The notes: generated by a model from the letters alone, not told the origin. Positions 45,414-53,388 are shown, numbered from the stretch's first letter. The stretch: 64,000 nucleotides of DNA from JBGSUZ01 sp964404895 (GCA_964404895.1 CAYOLV010000006.1:124001-188000), one strand, 5' to 3'. Numbers and translations are program-made.

Positions 45414-48008
45414 TTATATTTCAGAAATTTGCAAAACCTGATCTCGATTTTCCTGTATCAGTTCCCACAACGCCGCCATGACTTCTGGACAGTAAAGCGT
45501 TTCCTTATTAATTTCAAGCTGGTTGTAGACCAATTCTAAACGCCAAGAGGCATCTCCTCTGACCGAAATCATTTCAGAGTCAAAGGCATCCGCCAGTCCA
45601 ATAATTCGTGCAAATAGTGGCAACCGATCCAATACCACATCTTCAGGATATCCAGATAGGTCATAGTTTTTATGATGCAGGTAAATGCCATCTACAATTT
45701 GCTGGTTTAATCCTATCGGATCGATAATCTTCTTCCCAACTTCGACGTGTTTGTGCATCATTTGCTCTTCAGCCTCATTTAAAGTGTTCTTGTGATTAAG
45801 AATCCCATCTGAAACACCCAATTTACCGATGTCATGAAGCAATCCCGAAATGTAAATATCGTCCAAATCTTTTTGGCTGAGATAGAATTTTTCAGCAATA
45901 AGTTTTGAGTACTCAGCCACCCGTTTGGTATGATTTTTGTAATTGAATACTTTCTCTTCAAGGGCATTAGACAACGCTTCTATCGTCATTAGGTAATTAT
46001 TCCGAAGTCTTTCAAAGAGGGTTGCCTTTTCAATAGCTGTGGAAGCATTTTCAGAAAGAGATTTCAACAATCTGATTTTATCTGCTTCTAATCCCTCATT
46101 TGTGATAACTGTAAGCACTCCAAACTTGTTTTCATGATTGAATAGCGGGAAATAGTAAATTGAATCTACCCAATCAATGACAGACTCCAAATAGCTATCT
46201 TCCAAGGTTAGATCCGACTGATCTTTGATACAAATGATTCTTTCTTCTTTTAAAGCCATTCCCATATGGGTTGTATGAAGTTTAGGAACTTCAGGGTAAA
46301 TTTTAGTTGAAATGCCTGAATAAGCAGCTAAGTTCAATTGTTCTTCTCCGTCTAGCATCCTCACACTTACAGCAGAAACACTTAAGAGGGTACTGATTCG
46401 GTCTGTAATCAATTGCAAAATACTTTTTAAATCCTCTTTCATGGTCAAAGAGCGGCTGATATCGTTCAGAATAATCATTTCTCTATTTTTATGATAGTAC
46501 TGACTGTAAAGCTTTTTCTCCTCTGTCACATCACGACAAATAAACTGAATCGACACGGGTACGTCCTTAAGGTATATAATTGCCGTATTCCCTTGAATGT
46601 CATATGCTTTGGTTCTATTCGGCAAAAGTATTCTTAAATCTAAATCCACAAAATCTCTTTTTCCAAAGAACCCTATCCCTTTAAAGCCCTCCGCCTCTTG
46701 AATTTCATAAATGAAATCATTGAGGTAAACGGACTCATCAGGCGCAAAAGAATCTCCCACAAGCTCTTTGAATCGCGTATTGGCATAGGTAATTTTACCC
46801 TCCATATCAACAATCCAAATCAAGTCATCTATATTGTTGATGAGATTTTGATAGGTTTTTTCTAAGTCCCCTAAATTTGAATTCACTGTACTCAGTTCAT
46901 CCAATGAACTTTGAAATTCTGTATTTTTCTTTTCTAAGATAATATTGGCTTCCTTCATGTTGTCATTCATGCAATTAATTTGCAGTGTATTCCCAGTTAT
47001 ATGGGTATCTAGGGCTACAAATAACTGTATGATTTCTTCTAAATCTGCATCAAACTTTTCCCGGGAAATATCTAAAGAATCCGAATGTTCTGTAAGCTTT
47101 TTAATAGTTTGGGTCAACTGTGTAATCGGTTTTGAGAGGGCTTTGGATAAGTACCCTACGACAAACATCAAACCAATGAGTCCTGTGACGATTGAAATCC
47201 AAAATTCTTGACTGTATTGTGTCATTTGACGCATTAAGTAATCGTCTTCAAAGAAAATCACTATATCTGATTTTAAGTTGCCCAAATGAACCCGAACATT
47301 TTTATTATGAGTACTCAGGTCAGCAAATTTCTTCTCATAAGAAGTGAGTGCAGCCGACTCTTCTTTCTGATTTTCGCTGCCCTCGTAGAAAAGAATTTGA
47401 CCTTCTTCGTCCGTAATAAAACTCCCTGCTATTAAGTCTTTGTCTCCTATTTCAATCTTCTTGAACATATCTACTAGGAGCAAATCCGTTCCTAATACCC
47501 CTAAAAAGTCACCGTGGGAGTCTTTGACCTCAATTGAAAGTGTTACTACAAATTGGTTGCTGATCACATCTATATAGGGTCTGGAAATATAGAAACCTTT
47601 TTCTTTTGCACCTTTATACCATTCCCGAGTCCGACCGTCTACCTTGGGCAATCGTCCTCCTGAAAGTAAGTCTAAGCCTTTTTCTGAAGTATAATAAACG
47701 TTTAAAAAATCCTTTTCTTGGCTTGCAAATACATCAATAAAATTATTCATTTTATTGATTTGAGTTGGGTTTGATGCGATTCCTGAAAAAGAAATTGCAT
47801 AATTTTCTATAATGCCTTCCTGAATTTCTATCCAGTCATTAAACAACTCAATCTGGGCAGTCAAAGTTGACACGATAATGTCTTTCTTATATTGGTCTGT
47901 ATAGGTCATCACGTCTTTTGTAAATATAAACGCGATCCAAATGACTTGAACTAAAATAGTCAGGGTTAAATAGAGCATTATTTTTTGCTTAAACTTGCTT
48001 TTAAACAC
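45414..48008 (-). CDS. Membrane dCache-PAS-GAF-HD-GYP signalling protein
   Basis: 864 residues, GTG start with GGGGGG upstream. Membrane helix near 10-32, a dCache_1-type sensor (about 35-260) with VDGRTREWYKGAKEKGFYIS and GVLGTDLLL, second helix near 263-285, HAMP-like linker and coiled coil, PAS (about 390-500), GAF (about 520-660) and HD-GYP. The R-x-W-Y and later Asp resemble the amino-acid-binding dCache motif. HD-GYP keeps LLHDIGKLGVSD and LHHKNYDLSGYP, but the usual D-A-L-T-S-x-R-P-Y element reads DAFDSEMISVRGD, so activity may differ from its neighbour. A stretch at 47056-47069 within it looks like a Noc-binding site. Confidence 0.88.
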   Translation of the reverse strand: MFKSKFKQKIMLYLTLTILVQVIWIAFIFTKDVMTYTDQYKKDIIVSTLTAQIELFNDWIEIQEGIIENYAISFSGIASNPTQINKMNNFIDVFASQEKDFLNVYYTSEKGLDLLSGGRLPKVDGRTREWYKGAKEKGFYISRPYIDVISNQFVVTLSIEVKDSHGDFLGVLGTDLLLVDMFKKIEIGDKDLIAGSFITDEEGQILFYEGSENQKEESAALTSYEKKFADLSTHNKNVRVHLGNLKSDIVIFFEDDYLMRQMTQYSQEFWISIVTGLIGLMFVVGYLSKALSKPITQLTQTIKKLTEHSDSLDISREKFDADLEEIIQLFVALDTHITGNTLQINCMNDNMKEANIILEKKNTEFQSSLDELSTVNSNLGDLEKTYQNLINNIDDLIWIVDMEGKITYANTRFKELVGDSFAPDESVYLNDFIYEIQEAEGFKGIGFFGKRDFVDLDLRILLPNRTKAYDIQGNTAIIYLKDVPVSIQFICRDVTEEKKLYSQYYHKNREMIILNDISRSLTMKEDLKSILQLITDRISTLLSVSAVSVRMLDGEEQLNLAAYSGISTKIYPEVPKLHTTHMGMALKEERIICIKDQSDLTLEDSYLESVIDWVDSIYYFPLFNHENKFGVLTVITNEGLEADKIRLLKSLSENASTAIEKATLFERLRNNYLMTIEALSNALEEKVFNYKNHTKRVAEYSKLIAEKFYLSQKDLDDIYISGLLHDIGKLGVSDGILNHKNTLNEAEEQMMHKHVEVGKKIIDPIGLNQQIVDGIYLHHKNYDLSGYPEDVVLDRLPLFARIIGLADAFDSEMISVRGDASWRLELVYNQLEINKETLYCPEVMAALWELIQENRDQVLQISEI
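47056..47069. promoter_or_regulatory. Candidate Noc-binding site
   Basis: TTTTCCCGGGAAAT matches 13 of 14 bases of the B. subtilis Noc site ATTTCCCGGGAAAT. A noc gene is present at 56991-57779. It lies inside a coding region, as many Noc sites do. Confidence 0.5.
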
Positions 48009-48106
48009 TCACTTAACCCCCCTTATATAGATATAGGCACTCATCTTATATTATATGATAGTGTCTGTAAAAAAGCTACTTGCCCAAGGGGTCAACAATA
48101 AAAAAA

Positions 48107-48248
48107 GACTGTACACAATCTGTCTCAGAAAAACCAGGCACCCTCGCGGCACATGAGAAGATTCGCTTAACGCTGCTTCCTTCCGGACCTGACGTGGTTC
48201 ACGATTTCCCATTGCGCAAGACCTTAGCCTTCTGAGACAGATTCTATA
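48107..48248 (-). ncRNA. ffs: Signal recognition particle RNA (4.5S-like)
   Basis: The minus strand contains the domain IV hallmark GTCAGGTCCGGAAGGAAGC with the GGAA tetraloop, flanked by pairing arms. The terminal stem is formed by AATCTGTCTCAGAA and TTCTGAGACAGATT and can extend by GACTGTA/TACAGTC, followed by seven T residues that end transcription. Length about 140 nt, without an obvious Alu domain. A TATAAT lies 6-11 bases before the proposed 5' end. It binds Ffh to target membrane proteins. Ends are approximate to within 5 bases. Confidence 0.93.
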
Positions 48249-48266
48249 CAGTCATTATAATAAAAA

Positions 48267-48356
48267 TGGCGGAGAGAGCGGGACTCGAACCCGCGGGGCC
48301 ATGACAGCCTTACACGCTTTCCAGGCGTGCCCCTTAGCCAACTCGGACATCTCTCC
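48267..48356 (-). tRNA. tRNA-Ser(GGA)
   Basis: 90 nt. Acceptor GGAGAGA pairs with TCTCTCC and CCA is encoded. Anticodon stem CACGC/GCGTG holds loop CTGGAAA, anticodon GGA. The long variable arm of class II serine tRNAs is present, and GGTTCGAGTCC forms the T loop. It lies between tadA and the SRP RNA, as in Bacillus-type gene order. Confidence 0.95.
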
Positions 48357-48371
48357 ATTTTATTAAACTGA

Positions 48372-48827
48372 TTACTTACTTCTTAGTGCCTTAAAAAAGG
48401 CTTTAATCAACTGAGAACATTCTTGTTCCATAACCCCAGACACAACTTTTACACCGTGGTTAAGGCGTTGATCTTGAGATAAATCATATAAGGACCCAAA
48501 AGCACCTGATTTGAGGTCTTTTGCACCATAAACGAGATTAACAATTCTTGACTGATAGATGGCACCGCCACACATAAGACAGGGTTCTAGCGTTACATAT
48601 AAATCACAATCCACCAAGCGCCATCCACCTAAAGTTTTACAGGCTTCATCAATGGCTAAAATTTCTGCATGGGCAATTGCTCGTTTAGCCGTTTCCCTTT
48701 GATTATGACCGCGACCTACAATCTTTCCATATTGAACCACAACGGCTCCAATAGGCACTTCGCCGATTGCATACGCCTTTTCGGCTTCTATCAGTGCTTC
48801 TTTCATGTAAAGAGCATGAATTTCCAT
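48372..48827 (-). CDS. tadA: tRNA-specific adenosine deaminase
   Basis: 151 residues. Zinc deaminase that converts A34 to inosine in tRNA-Arg(ACG). Motifs AHAEILAIDEA (His and catalytic Glu) and TLEPCLMCGGAI (Pro-Cys-x-x-Cys) are complete. The start is the ATG of MEIHALYMKEAL, with GAGAGGTC upstream; the frame is open for 10 more codons without a site. It lies between two tRNA genes. Confidence 0.96.
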   Translation of the reverse strand: MEIHALYMKEALIEAEKAYAIGEVPIGAVVVQYGKIVGRGHNQRETAKRAIAHAEILAIDEACKTLGGWRLVDCDLYVTLEPCLMCGGAIYQSRIVNLVYGAKDLKSGAFGSLYDLSQDQRLNHGVKVVSGVMEQECSQLIKAFFKALRSK

Positions 48828-48863
48828 ACCAGACCTCTCATTATATACATGCAACAAGGTGAC

Positions 48864-48940
48864 TGGCGCACCCGAAAGGAATTGAACCTTCGACCTACCG
48901 CTTAGGAGGCGGTTGCTCTATCCTACTGAGCTACGAGTGC
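48864..48940 (-). tRNA. tRNA-Arg(CCT)
   Basis: 77 nt including encoded CCA. Acceptor GCACTCG pairs with CGGGTGC; the anticodon stem ACCGC/GCGGT holds CTCCTAA, anticodon CCT; T loop GGTTCAATTCC. First gene after the promoter at 48964-48992. Confidence 0.95.
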
Positions 48941-48963
48941 AAAGTCTTCAAAATCCTCTTCCT

Positions 48964-48992
48964 ATGTTAATGAATCACAGAGGCTTTGTCAA
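48964..48992 (-). promoter_or_regulatory. Promoter of tRNA-Arg and downstream genes
   Basis: Perfect TTGACA and TAACAT at 17-base spacing on the minus strand, 24 bases before tRNA-Arg. Confidence 0.65.
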
Positions 48993-49004
48993 TAGATTTC
49001 GATG

Positions 49005-49661
49005 TTAAAGGCTCTTAAAATAGACTTCAACACGTCTGTTTTTTTCAATTTCCTGCCATGAATCGTCTCTGTTAACGGGCACCGTGCAACCTAAATTATT
49101 GATGATTAGTCGGTCTGATTCTACCCCTTGGCTAATCAAATAAGCTTCTACCATTTCTGCCCTATTTTGAGCGAGAGAAAGTCGGAACTCCGTTGTTTTT
49201 TCACCCGGAACTCCATTGAAATGCCCATCTAAAATAATTTTTGCATCTTTAAAGCGTTTCGACATTTCTACAATCCCATCCAATTGTCCGTAAAAGTCTT
49301 CACTAAGTACGTATTCATCAGGTTTAAAATAGACGGTGCATCGAACAGTTTGAAGGATCTTGTTCATTTCTTCCTTGCTCACAGACCCACTTGTATTGCC
49401 CTGTGCGGGACTTTGTGTGGTTGCGTTTGCATTGCCTGTGCTATTAGAACCAGGCGCTGTGTTGGTACCTGCTGTCGCTCCAGCACCCTCGTTTGATCCC
49501 TGTGTTTGATCTGATCCTGGTTTTGCGTTAACGTTGGTCTCGCTTACAGGTGGTGCTGCTAATTGTGTCACCAACATGGCAATGATTACTAATATAATTA
49601 GACCTGTCGATCCAAAAACGACGTACCCTCTGGGTGTAATGCGATATTTCCCAATTACCAT
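49005..49661 (-). CDS. Membrane-anchored OmpA-domain protein
   Basis: 218 residues. A short cytoplasmic N-terminus, one membrane helix (about 15-34), a low-complexity linker rich in Thr, Asn, Gly, Ser and Ala (about 38-95), and a C-terminal OmpA-like domain (about 100-218) with VEMSKRFKDAKIILDGHFNG and LSLAQNRAEMVEAYLISQGV. The typical peptidoglycan-binding Asp and Arg positions lie in NNLGCTVPVNRDD and NRRVEVYF. Predicted to bind the wall, as MotB-type proteins do, but without ion-channel features. It is 24 bases downstream of the coiled-coil gene and probably in one operon with it. Confidence 0.8.
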   Translation of the reverse strand: MVIGKYRITPRGYVVFGSTGLIILVIIAMLVTQLAAPPVSETNVNAKPGSDQTQGSNEGAGATAGTNTAPGSNSTGNANATTQSPAQGNTSGSVSKEEMNKILQTVRCTVYFKPDEYVLSEDFYGQLDGIVEMSKRFKDAKIILDGHFNGVPGEKTTEFRLSLAQNRAEMVEAYLISQGVESDRLIINNLGCTVPVNRDDSWQEIEKNRRVEVYFKSL

Positions 49662-49685
49662 CTAGCTCACCTTTAAATATCTGAC

Positions 49686-50444
49686 TTATTTCTTAGGTTT
49701 TATAAAATCGACAATATTGATAATTCTTTGAATTTCATATTCTATCAGTGTATTTTGATCCTCTTGGAACTTGCGGCGAACTTCGTTGATATTTCTCAAC
49801 TCTTCAATGCGCTCTTGAAGTTCTCTCACAGACATTTCATTCTTCTTAACAATTTCCTCCGAAGTGTTTACTGTATTTTCCAATACTGTATTTAAAGAAT
49901 CAATTCTTTGGAAAGCGTCTGTTAAAAGTTCTTCAATGCTAATACTCGACACACCTAAAATATTTAAAAGAGAGGTTCTTTTAATATCTACGGGTAAATT
50001 CTCTGGCAATGTTTTTAAGAAAATGTCTGCAATAAAGATAGACCGTTTAGTGTCTGCAGCCAATCTAGCATTTCTGTAAATTTCTTCAATTGAAAGCATC
50101 TTATTCTTCTCATATGCGCCAATCAAAACGTTAAGCTTGTCTTCAATTTCCATAGACGACTCTTCAGTATACTTTACTTCTTCAGTAAACTGATTTACAG
50201 GTTCGTTGTTGATGTATGGCTTCTCTTCATACGTATCCATAGTTGGATTGATAAGATCTCTGTGGCTGAATGTCTCTGTCGCATCTGCTGGACTTTGTTC
50301 TTTCATCATAGCTTCGAACTCCGCATTTACCTCGTCGTCAGGATTTAAAAAATAATCCTCTGAATTGGATGTTTCGTTTTCTGGATGCTCTTCTACTGCT
50401 TCTACTAAGCCAAGTTTTTCAAAAATTGATTTCTTTGAAGTCAC
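49686..50444 (-). CDS. Unrecognised coiled-coil protein in the HTH/OmpA cluster
   Basis: 252 residues, GTG start with AGGAGGG 7-8 bases upstream. Not recognised. The N-terminal 95 residues are acidic and probably disordered (many Glu, Asp, Asn, Thr). Residues about 96-160 are a helical segment with DKLNVLIGAYEKNKMLSIEE. Residues about 165-245 are a long coiled coil (SIEELLTDAFQRIDSLNTVL and SVRELQERIEELRNINEVRR). No membrane helix. It lies between two HTH/coiled-coil paralogues and the OmpA-domain gene, so a role as a linker between DNA-bound proteins and the envelope is possible but unproven. Confidence 0.65.
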   Translation of the reverse strand: MTSKKSIFEKLGLVEAVEEHPENETSNSEDYFLNPDDEVNAEFEAMMKEQSPADATETFSHRDLINPTMDTYEEKPYINNEPVNQFTEEVKYTEESSMEIEDKLNVLIGAYEKNKMLSIEEIYRNARLAADTKRSIFIADIFLKTLPENLPVDIKRTSLLNILGVSSISIEELLTDAFQRIDSLNTVLENTVNTSEEIVKKNEMSVRELQERIEELRNINEVRRKFQEDQNTLIEYEIQRIINIVDFIKPKK

Positions 50445-50474
50445 GTTGAACCCTCCTAAAATTTTTCATTTGTG

Positions 50475-50936
50475 CTAATCTTGCAAGCTTTTTATAAATC
50501 CTTCTAACGTCTCAATTCTCTTTTTATTTTTTGCAATGATTTCTTTATAGGCTTTTAACTGCTCTTCCTTTTGAGAAAGCATCTGGTACTTCATATTCAT
50601 TTGATTGCCTAAAAATTCAAGCATTAACTCCATATCGTTCAAATTATCTTTTTTCGATTTCAAAGTTTGCTTTGAAAGATCTGCCATTCGGCTGTACTTT
50701 TCGCGCAACTTGGACTGATAAGCCTCAATCAATTCAGGGCTCAAGCTGTCATCTTTAATGACACCATTTTCAACCAATGACTTTTTAATCAAATCATATG
50801 CTTCTTCATCGATATAAGTAATGCCTTTAACTTTCTTAATATGACCCTTCAGCTCTTTTTTATAAAGTTCCATTTTCTTATAAATGGTCACTTTGCTTAC
50901 ACCTAACTGATTGGCCGCTTCAATAACTTTATACAA
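50475..50936 (-). CDS. HTH plus coiled-coil protein (RacA-like layout), paralogue B
   Basis: 153 residues. Starts MYKVIEAANQLGVSKVTIYK, a MerR-like helix-turn-helix, with a second short element (KVKGITYIDEEAYDLIKKSL). The rest (about 75-153) is a coiled coil. Start is the TTG at 50936: GGGAGG lies 7 bases before it, and the resulting N-terminus matches the paralogue MYKVKEAADQLGVSRVEIFE residue for residue. An ATG six codons earlier overlaps that ribosome-binding site. The layout recalls RacA, which ties the origin to the cell pole, but the similarity is of plan only. Near oriC and parS. Confidence 0.7.
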   Translation of the reverse strand: MYKVIEAANQLGVSKVTIYKKMELYKKELKGHIKKVKGITYIDEEAYDLIKKSLVENGVIKDDSLSPELIEAYQSKLREKYSRMADLSKQTLKSKKDNLNDMELMLEFLGNQMNMKYQMLSQKEEQLKAYKEIIAKNKKRIETLEGFIKSLQD

Positions 50937-50959
50937 ACCTTTTCCTCCCTTCATAGGGA

Positions 50960-51700
50960 TTATCTTTTAAAGAATTTTCTAAAATTGCTTTTTTCTTCGT
51001 CGCTAACTTCAAGAGACTCCATAGCTGAATCATTCTCTAAAAATCTGTTTTTAACGATGATTTGCATTTTTCGTTCTAAATCTTCTAGCCAACGAATATC
51101 GTCTTTCATAATTTCATGGTAATGACGGAGGGCATCCTCTTTCATTTTGATTTCACTATCGAGTCCAAGAATTTTATTCCTTGTGGTGGTAATTTGTGAC
51201 CTGATCTCTCGCAGCTTCAAATCGTAGGAATCTGACAAAATGGTTTCATCTTGAATTTCACTAAGCCAATCACTTAAGGCATCATCCACTTGTTCAAATT
51301 CAGTATTATCTCTGCTATCTCTCCATCCTTGGGGATTTATATTTTCCTGAGTCTCCAGTTCTTCTCCCGACGCCACATCAAAATCTGTTTCAGTGGTATC
51401 AACGAATAATTCACCTTCGCTCTCAGCTAAATCTTTTGTATTTTGGGACTCATCGTTTTTGGGCAGTACGCCATCGTCAATTTTTAAGTTCCCCTTCTGA
51501 AGATCTGTCTGTTCTAAGTTTGTCCCTTGATGGACAACCAATCTTTCTTTTAAAAATAGAAGACCTTCTTCAGAAATATATGTAATGCTATTCTTCTTTG
51601 TGACGAAGGGTTCAAAAATATCTCGCTGGCTTAAAAGTATTTCAAAAATCTCAACTCTTGAAACACCTAATTGGTCAGCTGCTTCTTTTACTTTATACAT
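50960..51700 (-). CDS. HTH plus coiled-coil protein (RacA-like layout), paralogue A
   Basis: 246 residues. N-terminal MerR-like helix-turn-helix (MYKVKEAADQLGVSRVEIFE) and ITYISEEGLLFLKERL, matching paralogue B. An acidic, probably disordered stretch follows (about 75-155), then a coiled coil (about 160-225, EIRSQITTTRNKILGLDSEI) and a short tail. ATG at 51700 with GGAGTG upstream. It is the first gene of the cluster, behind a TTGACA/GATAAT promoter that overlaps a DnaA box and follows a large inverted repeat. Function unknown; chromosome or envelope organisation is a reasonable guess. Confidence 0.7.
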   Translation of the reverse strand: MYKVKEAADQLGVSRVEIFEILLSQRDIFEPFVTKKNSITYISEEGLLFLKERLVVHQGTNLEQTDLQKGNLKIDDGVLPKNDESQNTKDLAESEGELFVDTTETDFDVASGEELETQENINPQGWRDSRDNTEFEQVDDALSDWLSEIQDETILSDSYDLKLREIRSQITTTRNKILGLDSEIKMKEDALRHYHEIMKDDIRWLEDLERKMQIIVKNRFLENDSAMESLEVSDEEKSNFRKFFKR

Positions 51701-51779
51701 ATATTTCACTCCAGAAATCAGGAATTTTAACACCGTTTCTTGTCATTAAGGATTAAACTGCATAACTTGTACTTATTCA

Positions 51780-51808
51780 ATTATCCACATTTTCAGGTTG
51801 TTTGTCAA
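51780..51808 (-). promoter_or_regulatory. Near-consensus promoter of the HTH/coiled-coil cluster
   Basis: Perfect TTGACA and GATAAT at exactly 17 bases on the minus strand, 80 bases before the start codon. Among the best promoters in the window. Confidence 0.8.
51781..51789 (+). promoter_or_regulatory. DnaA box overlapping the -10
   Basis: TTATCCACA, the perfect DnaA box, on the plus strand. It overlaps five bases of the -10 hexamer of the HTH/coiled-coil cluster, where bound DnaA would be expected to block transcription. Confidence 0.6.
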
Positions 51809-51824
51809 AAGCCATTTTGAAGCA

Positions 51825-51875
51825 AAAGTGTCCATAAAATAGACACTCTATAATTGTCTATTTTATGGACACTTT
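51825..51875. repeat. Perfect 21-base inverted repeat with 9-base loop
   Basis: Arms at 51825-51845 and 51855-51875 are exact complements; the loop is CTCTATAAT. Each arm is also nearly palindromic (TGTCCATAAAATAGACA), as in paired operator sites. On the minus strand it is followed by only TTTT, so it could end the upstream regulator transcript, act as an operator, or both. Confidence 0.85.
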
Positions 51876-51924
51876 ATGTATTATAATCCCAAAATTCATT
51901 GCTTCAAAGAGGTAATGCCTGTAA

Positions 51925-53388
51925 TTATTTAGTATCAATACCATATTCAGCAATTTTCTTGTATAAGGTCGTTCGGGTAATTCCCAAAACTTCTGAGGTT
52001 TTTTTGATATTCCCGTTTTGAGTTTTCAACAATTGAACAATCAGTTCCTTCTCATGTTCTTTAAGTTTTTTCCTTTCACCTGAGTTGCTAACAGCTCTTA
52101 GAATGTAGTCAGGAAGTGCTGTGACGGGTACTAATGTATTCTCTGAATCTTGGTCAATCACGTAGTCTGCAATGTAGAGGAGTTCTGCATACTGTCTGAC
52201 CCATTTATAGCCCGTTAACAGATTTAATGCCTCTTCACTTAAGGCCATTTGCCGATTGTAGCGCTCAGCACATATTTTTTCAAATTCAGTGTATAAATAT
52301 GATTTAAACTGCTGCCCTACATCACCAAACGCAGGGATAACTAAGTTTACTTTTGATAACTTACTTTGTAAACCAAGATACATTTTCGGCAACTCTGTTA
52401 AAAGTTCACGTTGACATATTTCTATAAATATAATTGCTATATCACTTTTAAATAAACACTTATACGGTTTACTGTTAATTAACTTACTCTCTATGAATTG
52501 ATTCGTTTTCTTCTGTATTTCCTGGGAAAACCATGCCATATTCTCTATGACTATCGTTCCGCTGAATGAACTCCCACTAGACAATAAGCCTTCTAATCGC
52601 CAACCATCTTGATTACATATATATTCAAAAGGTTGCTCTGCTCGCACACTCTTTTCATGAATTAAACTTGATAAAGAGTAACCCTCCCAAGAATCCGGAA
52701 CAGTTAAAGATAGGATTGGGATTCTATTGACTATATTGTTGAATTGTTGAAAACAAGTTTTATAAACTTGTATATCCTTACGGAAAAAATACAGGTCCAG
52801 TGCGTACTGGCTACGGTCTCCTATTTCGTGCTGAAAAAGAGTTTCATAGGGATAAGATAAAACCTTATTCAAAGCTTCATCATCTGCAAATTGAAGAGGG
52901 AGGACTATCCCCACGAATAGGTTTTGAAGTGGCATTCCTATCGTCACATAACCTTCGAGCGTCGTCGAATAGTGTTCTAATCCGATGGAAATTCCTACTT
53001 TACCTGAATCGATACATGTTCCAACGCCATTGGTTCCAATCACAGCTTCTGAAAAATTAATTCCCGCAAACATTTGTGCCATTTGAACGCTTCCTGTATA
53101 TGCGATAATATCATATTTTTCATCTATGAGAGCAATCCATATTTCACTCATAGTCAGGGCAGATATCTTTACCTGCTTACTAGGAATTCGCTTGCCAGAC
53201 TTATTTAAAGAAGTCGTTTCAAAAGAGTGAGGGACATTTTTGTACTTACATCTTAACCAAGAAAACGCCAACTGATCTGAAATAAGCTCTCTCTTAATGA
53301 CCCCTTTATCAAAAAAAATCGTCTTCGCTTCTTTGATATTTGGTTCATTCGTCCAGTAGTTAGATATTCTTAAGCCTTCCACACTCAT
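51925..53388 (-). CDS. Degenerate NtrC/AcoR-family regulator without working AAA+ domain
   Basis: 487 residues. The N-terminal half is a GAF-type sensor like that of AcoR/DhaR regulators (EAVIGTNGVGTCIDSGKVGI, then EHYSTTLEGYVTIGMPLQN). The middle retains traces of the sigma-54 activator ATPase, such as NLVIPAFGDVGQQFKSYL and LSEEALNLLTGYKWVRQYAEL, but no Walker A and no GAFTGA loop. The C-terminus is a Fis-type helix-turn-helix (GNIKKTSEVLGITRTTLYKK). It probably regulates without sigma-54, or as a repressor. ATG overlaps the stop of the deacetylase gene (ATGA). Confidence 0.8.
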   Translation of the reverse strand: MSVEGLRISNYWTNEPNIKEAKTIFFDKGVIKRELISDQLAFSWLRCKYKNVPHSFETTSLNKSGKRIPSKQVKISALTMSEIWIALIDEKYDIIAYTGSVQMAQMFAGINFSEAVIGTNGVGTCIDSGKVGISIGLEHYSTTLEGYVTIGMPLQNLFVGIVLPLQFADDEALNKVLSYPYETLFQHEIGDRSQYALDLYFFRKDIQVYKTCFQQFNNIVNRIPILSLTVPDSWEGYSLSSLIHEKSVRAEQPFEYICNQDGWRLEGLLSSGSSFSGTIVIENMAWFSQEIQKKTNQFIESKLINSKPYKCLFKSDIAIIFIEICQRELLTELPKMYLGLQSKLSKVNLVIPAFGDVGQQFKSYLYTEFEKICAERYNRQMALSEEALNLLTGYKWVRQYAELLYIADYVIDQDSENTLVPVTALPDYILRAVSNSGERKKLKEHEKELIVQLLKTQNGNIKKTSEVLGITRTTLYKKIAEYGIDTK

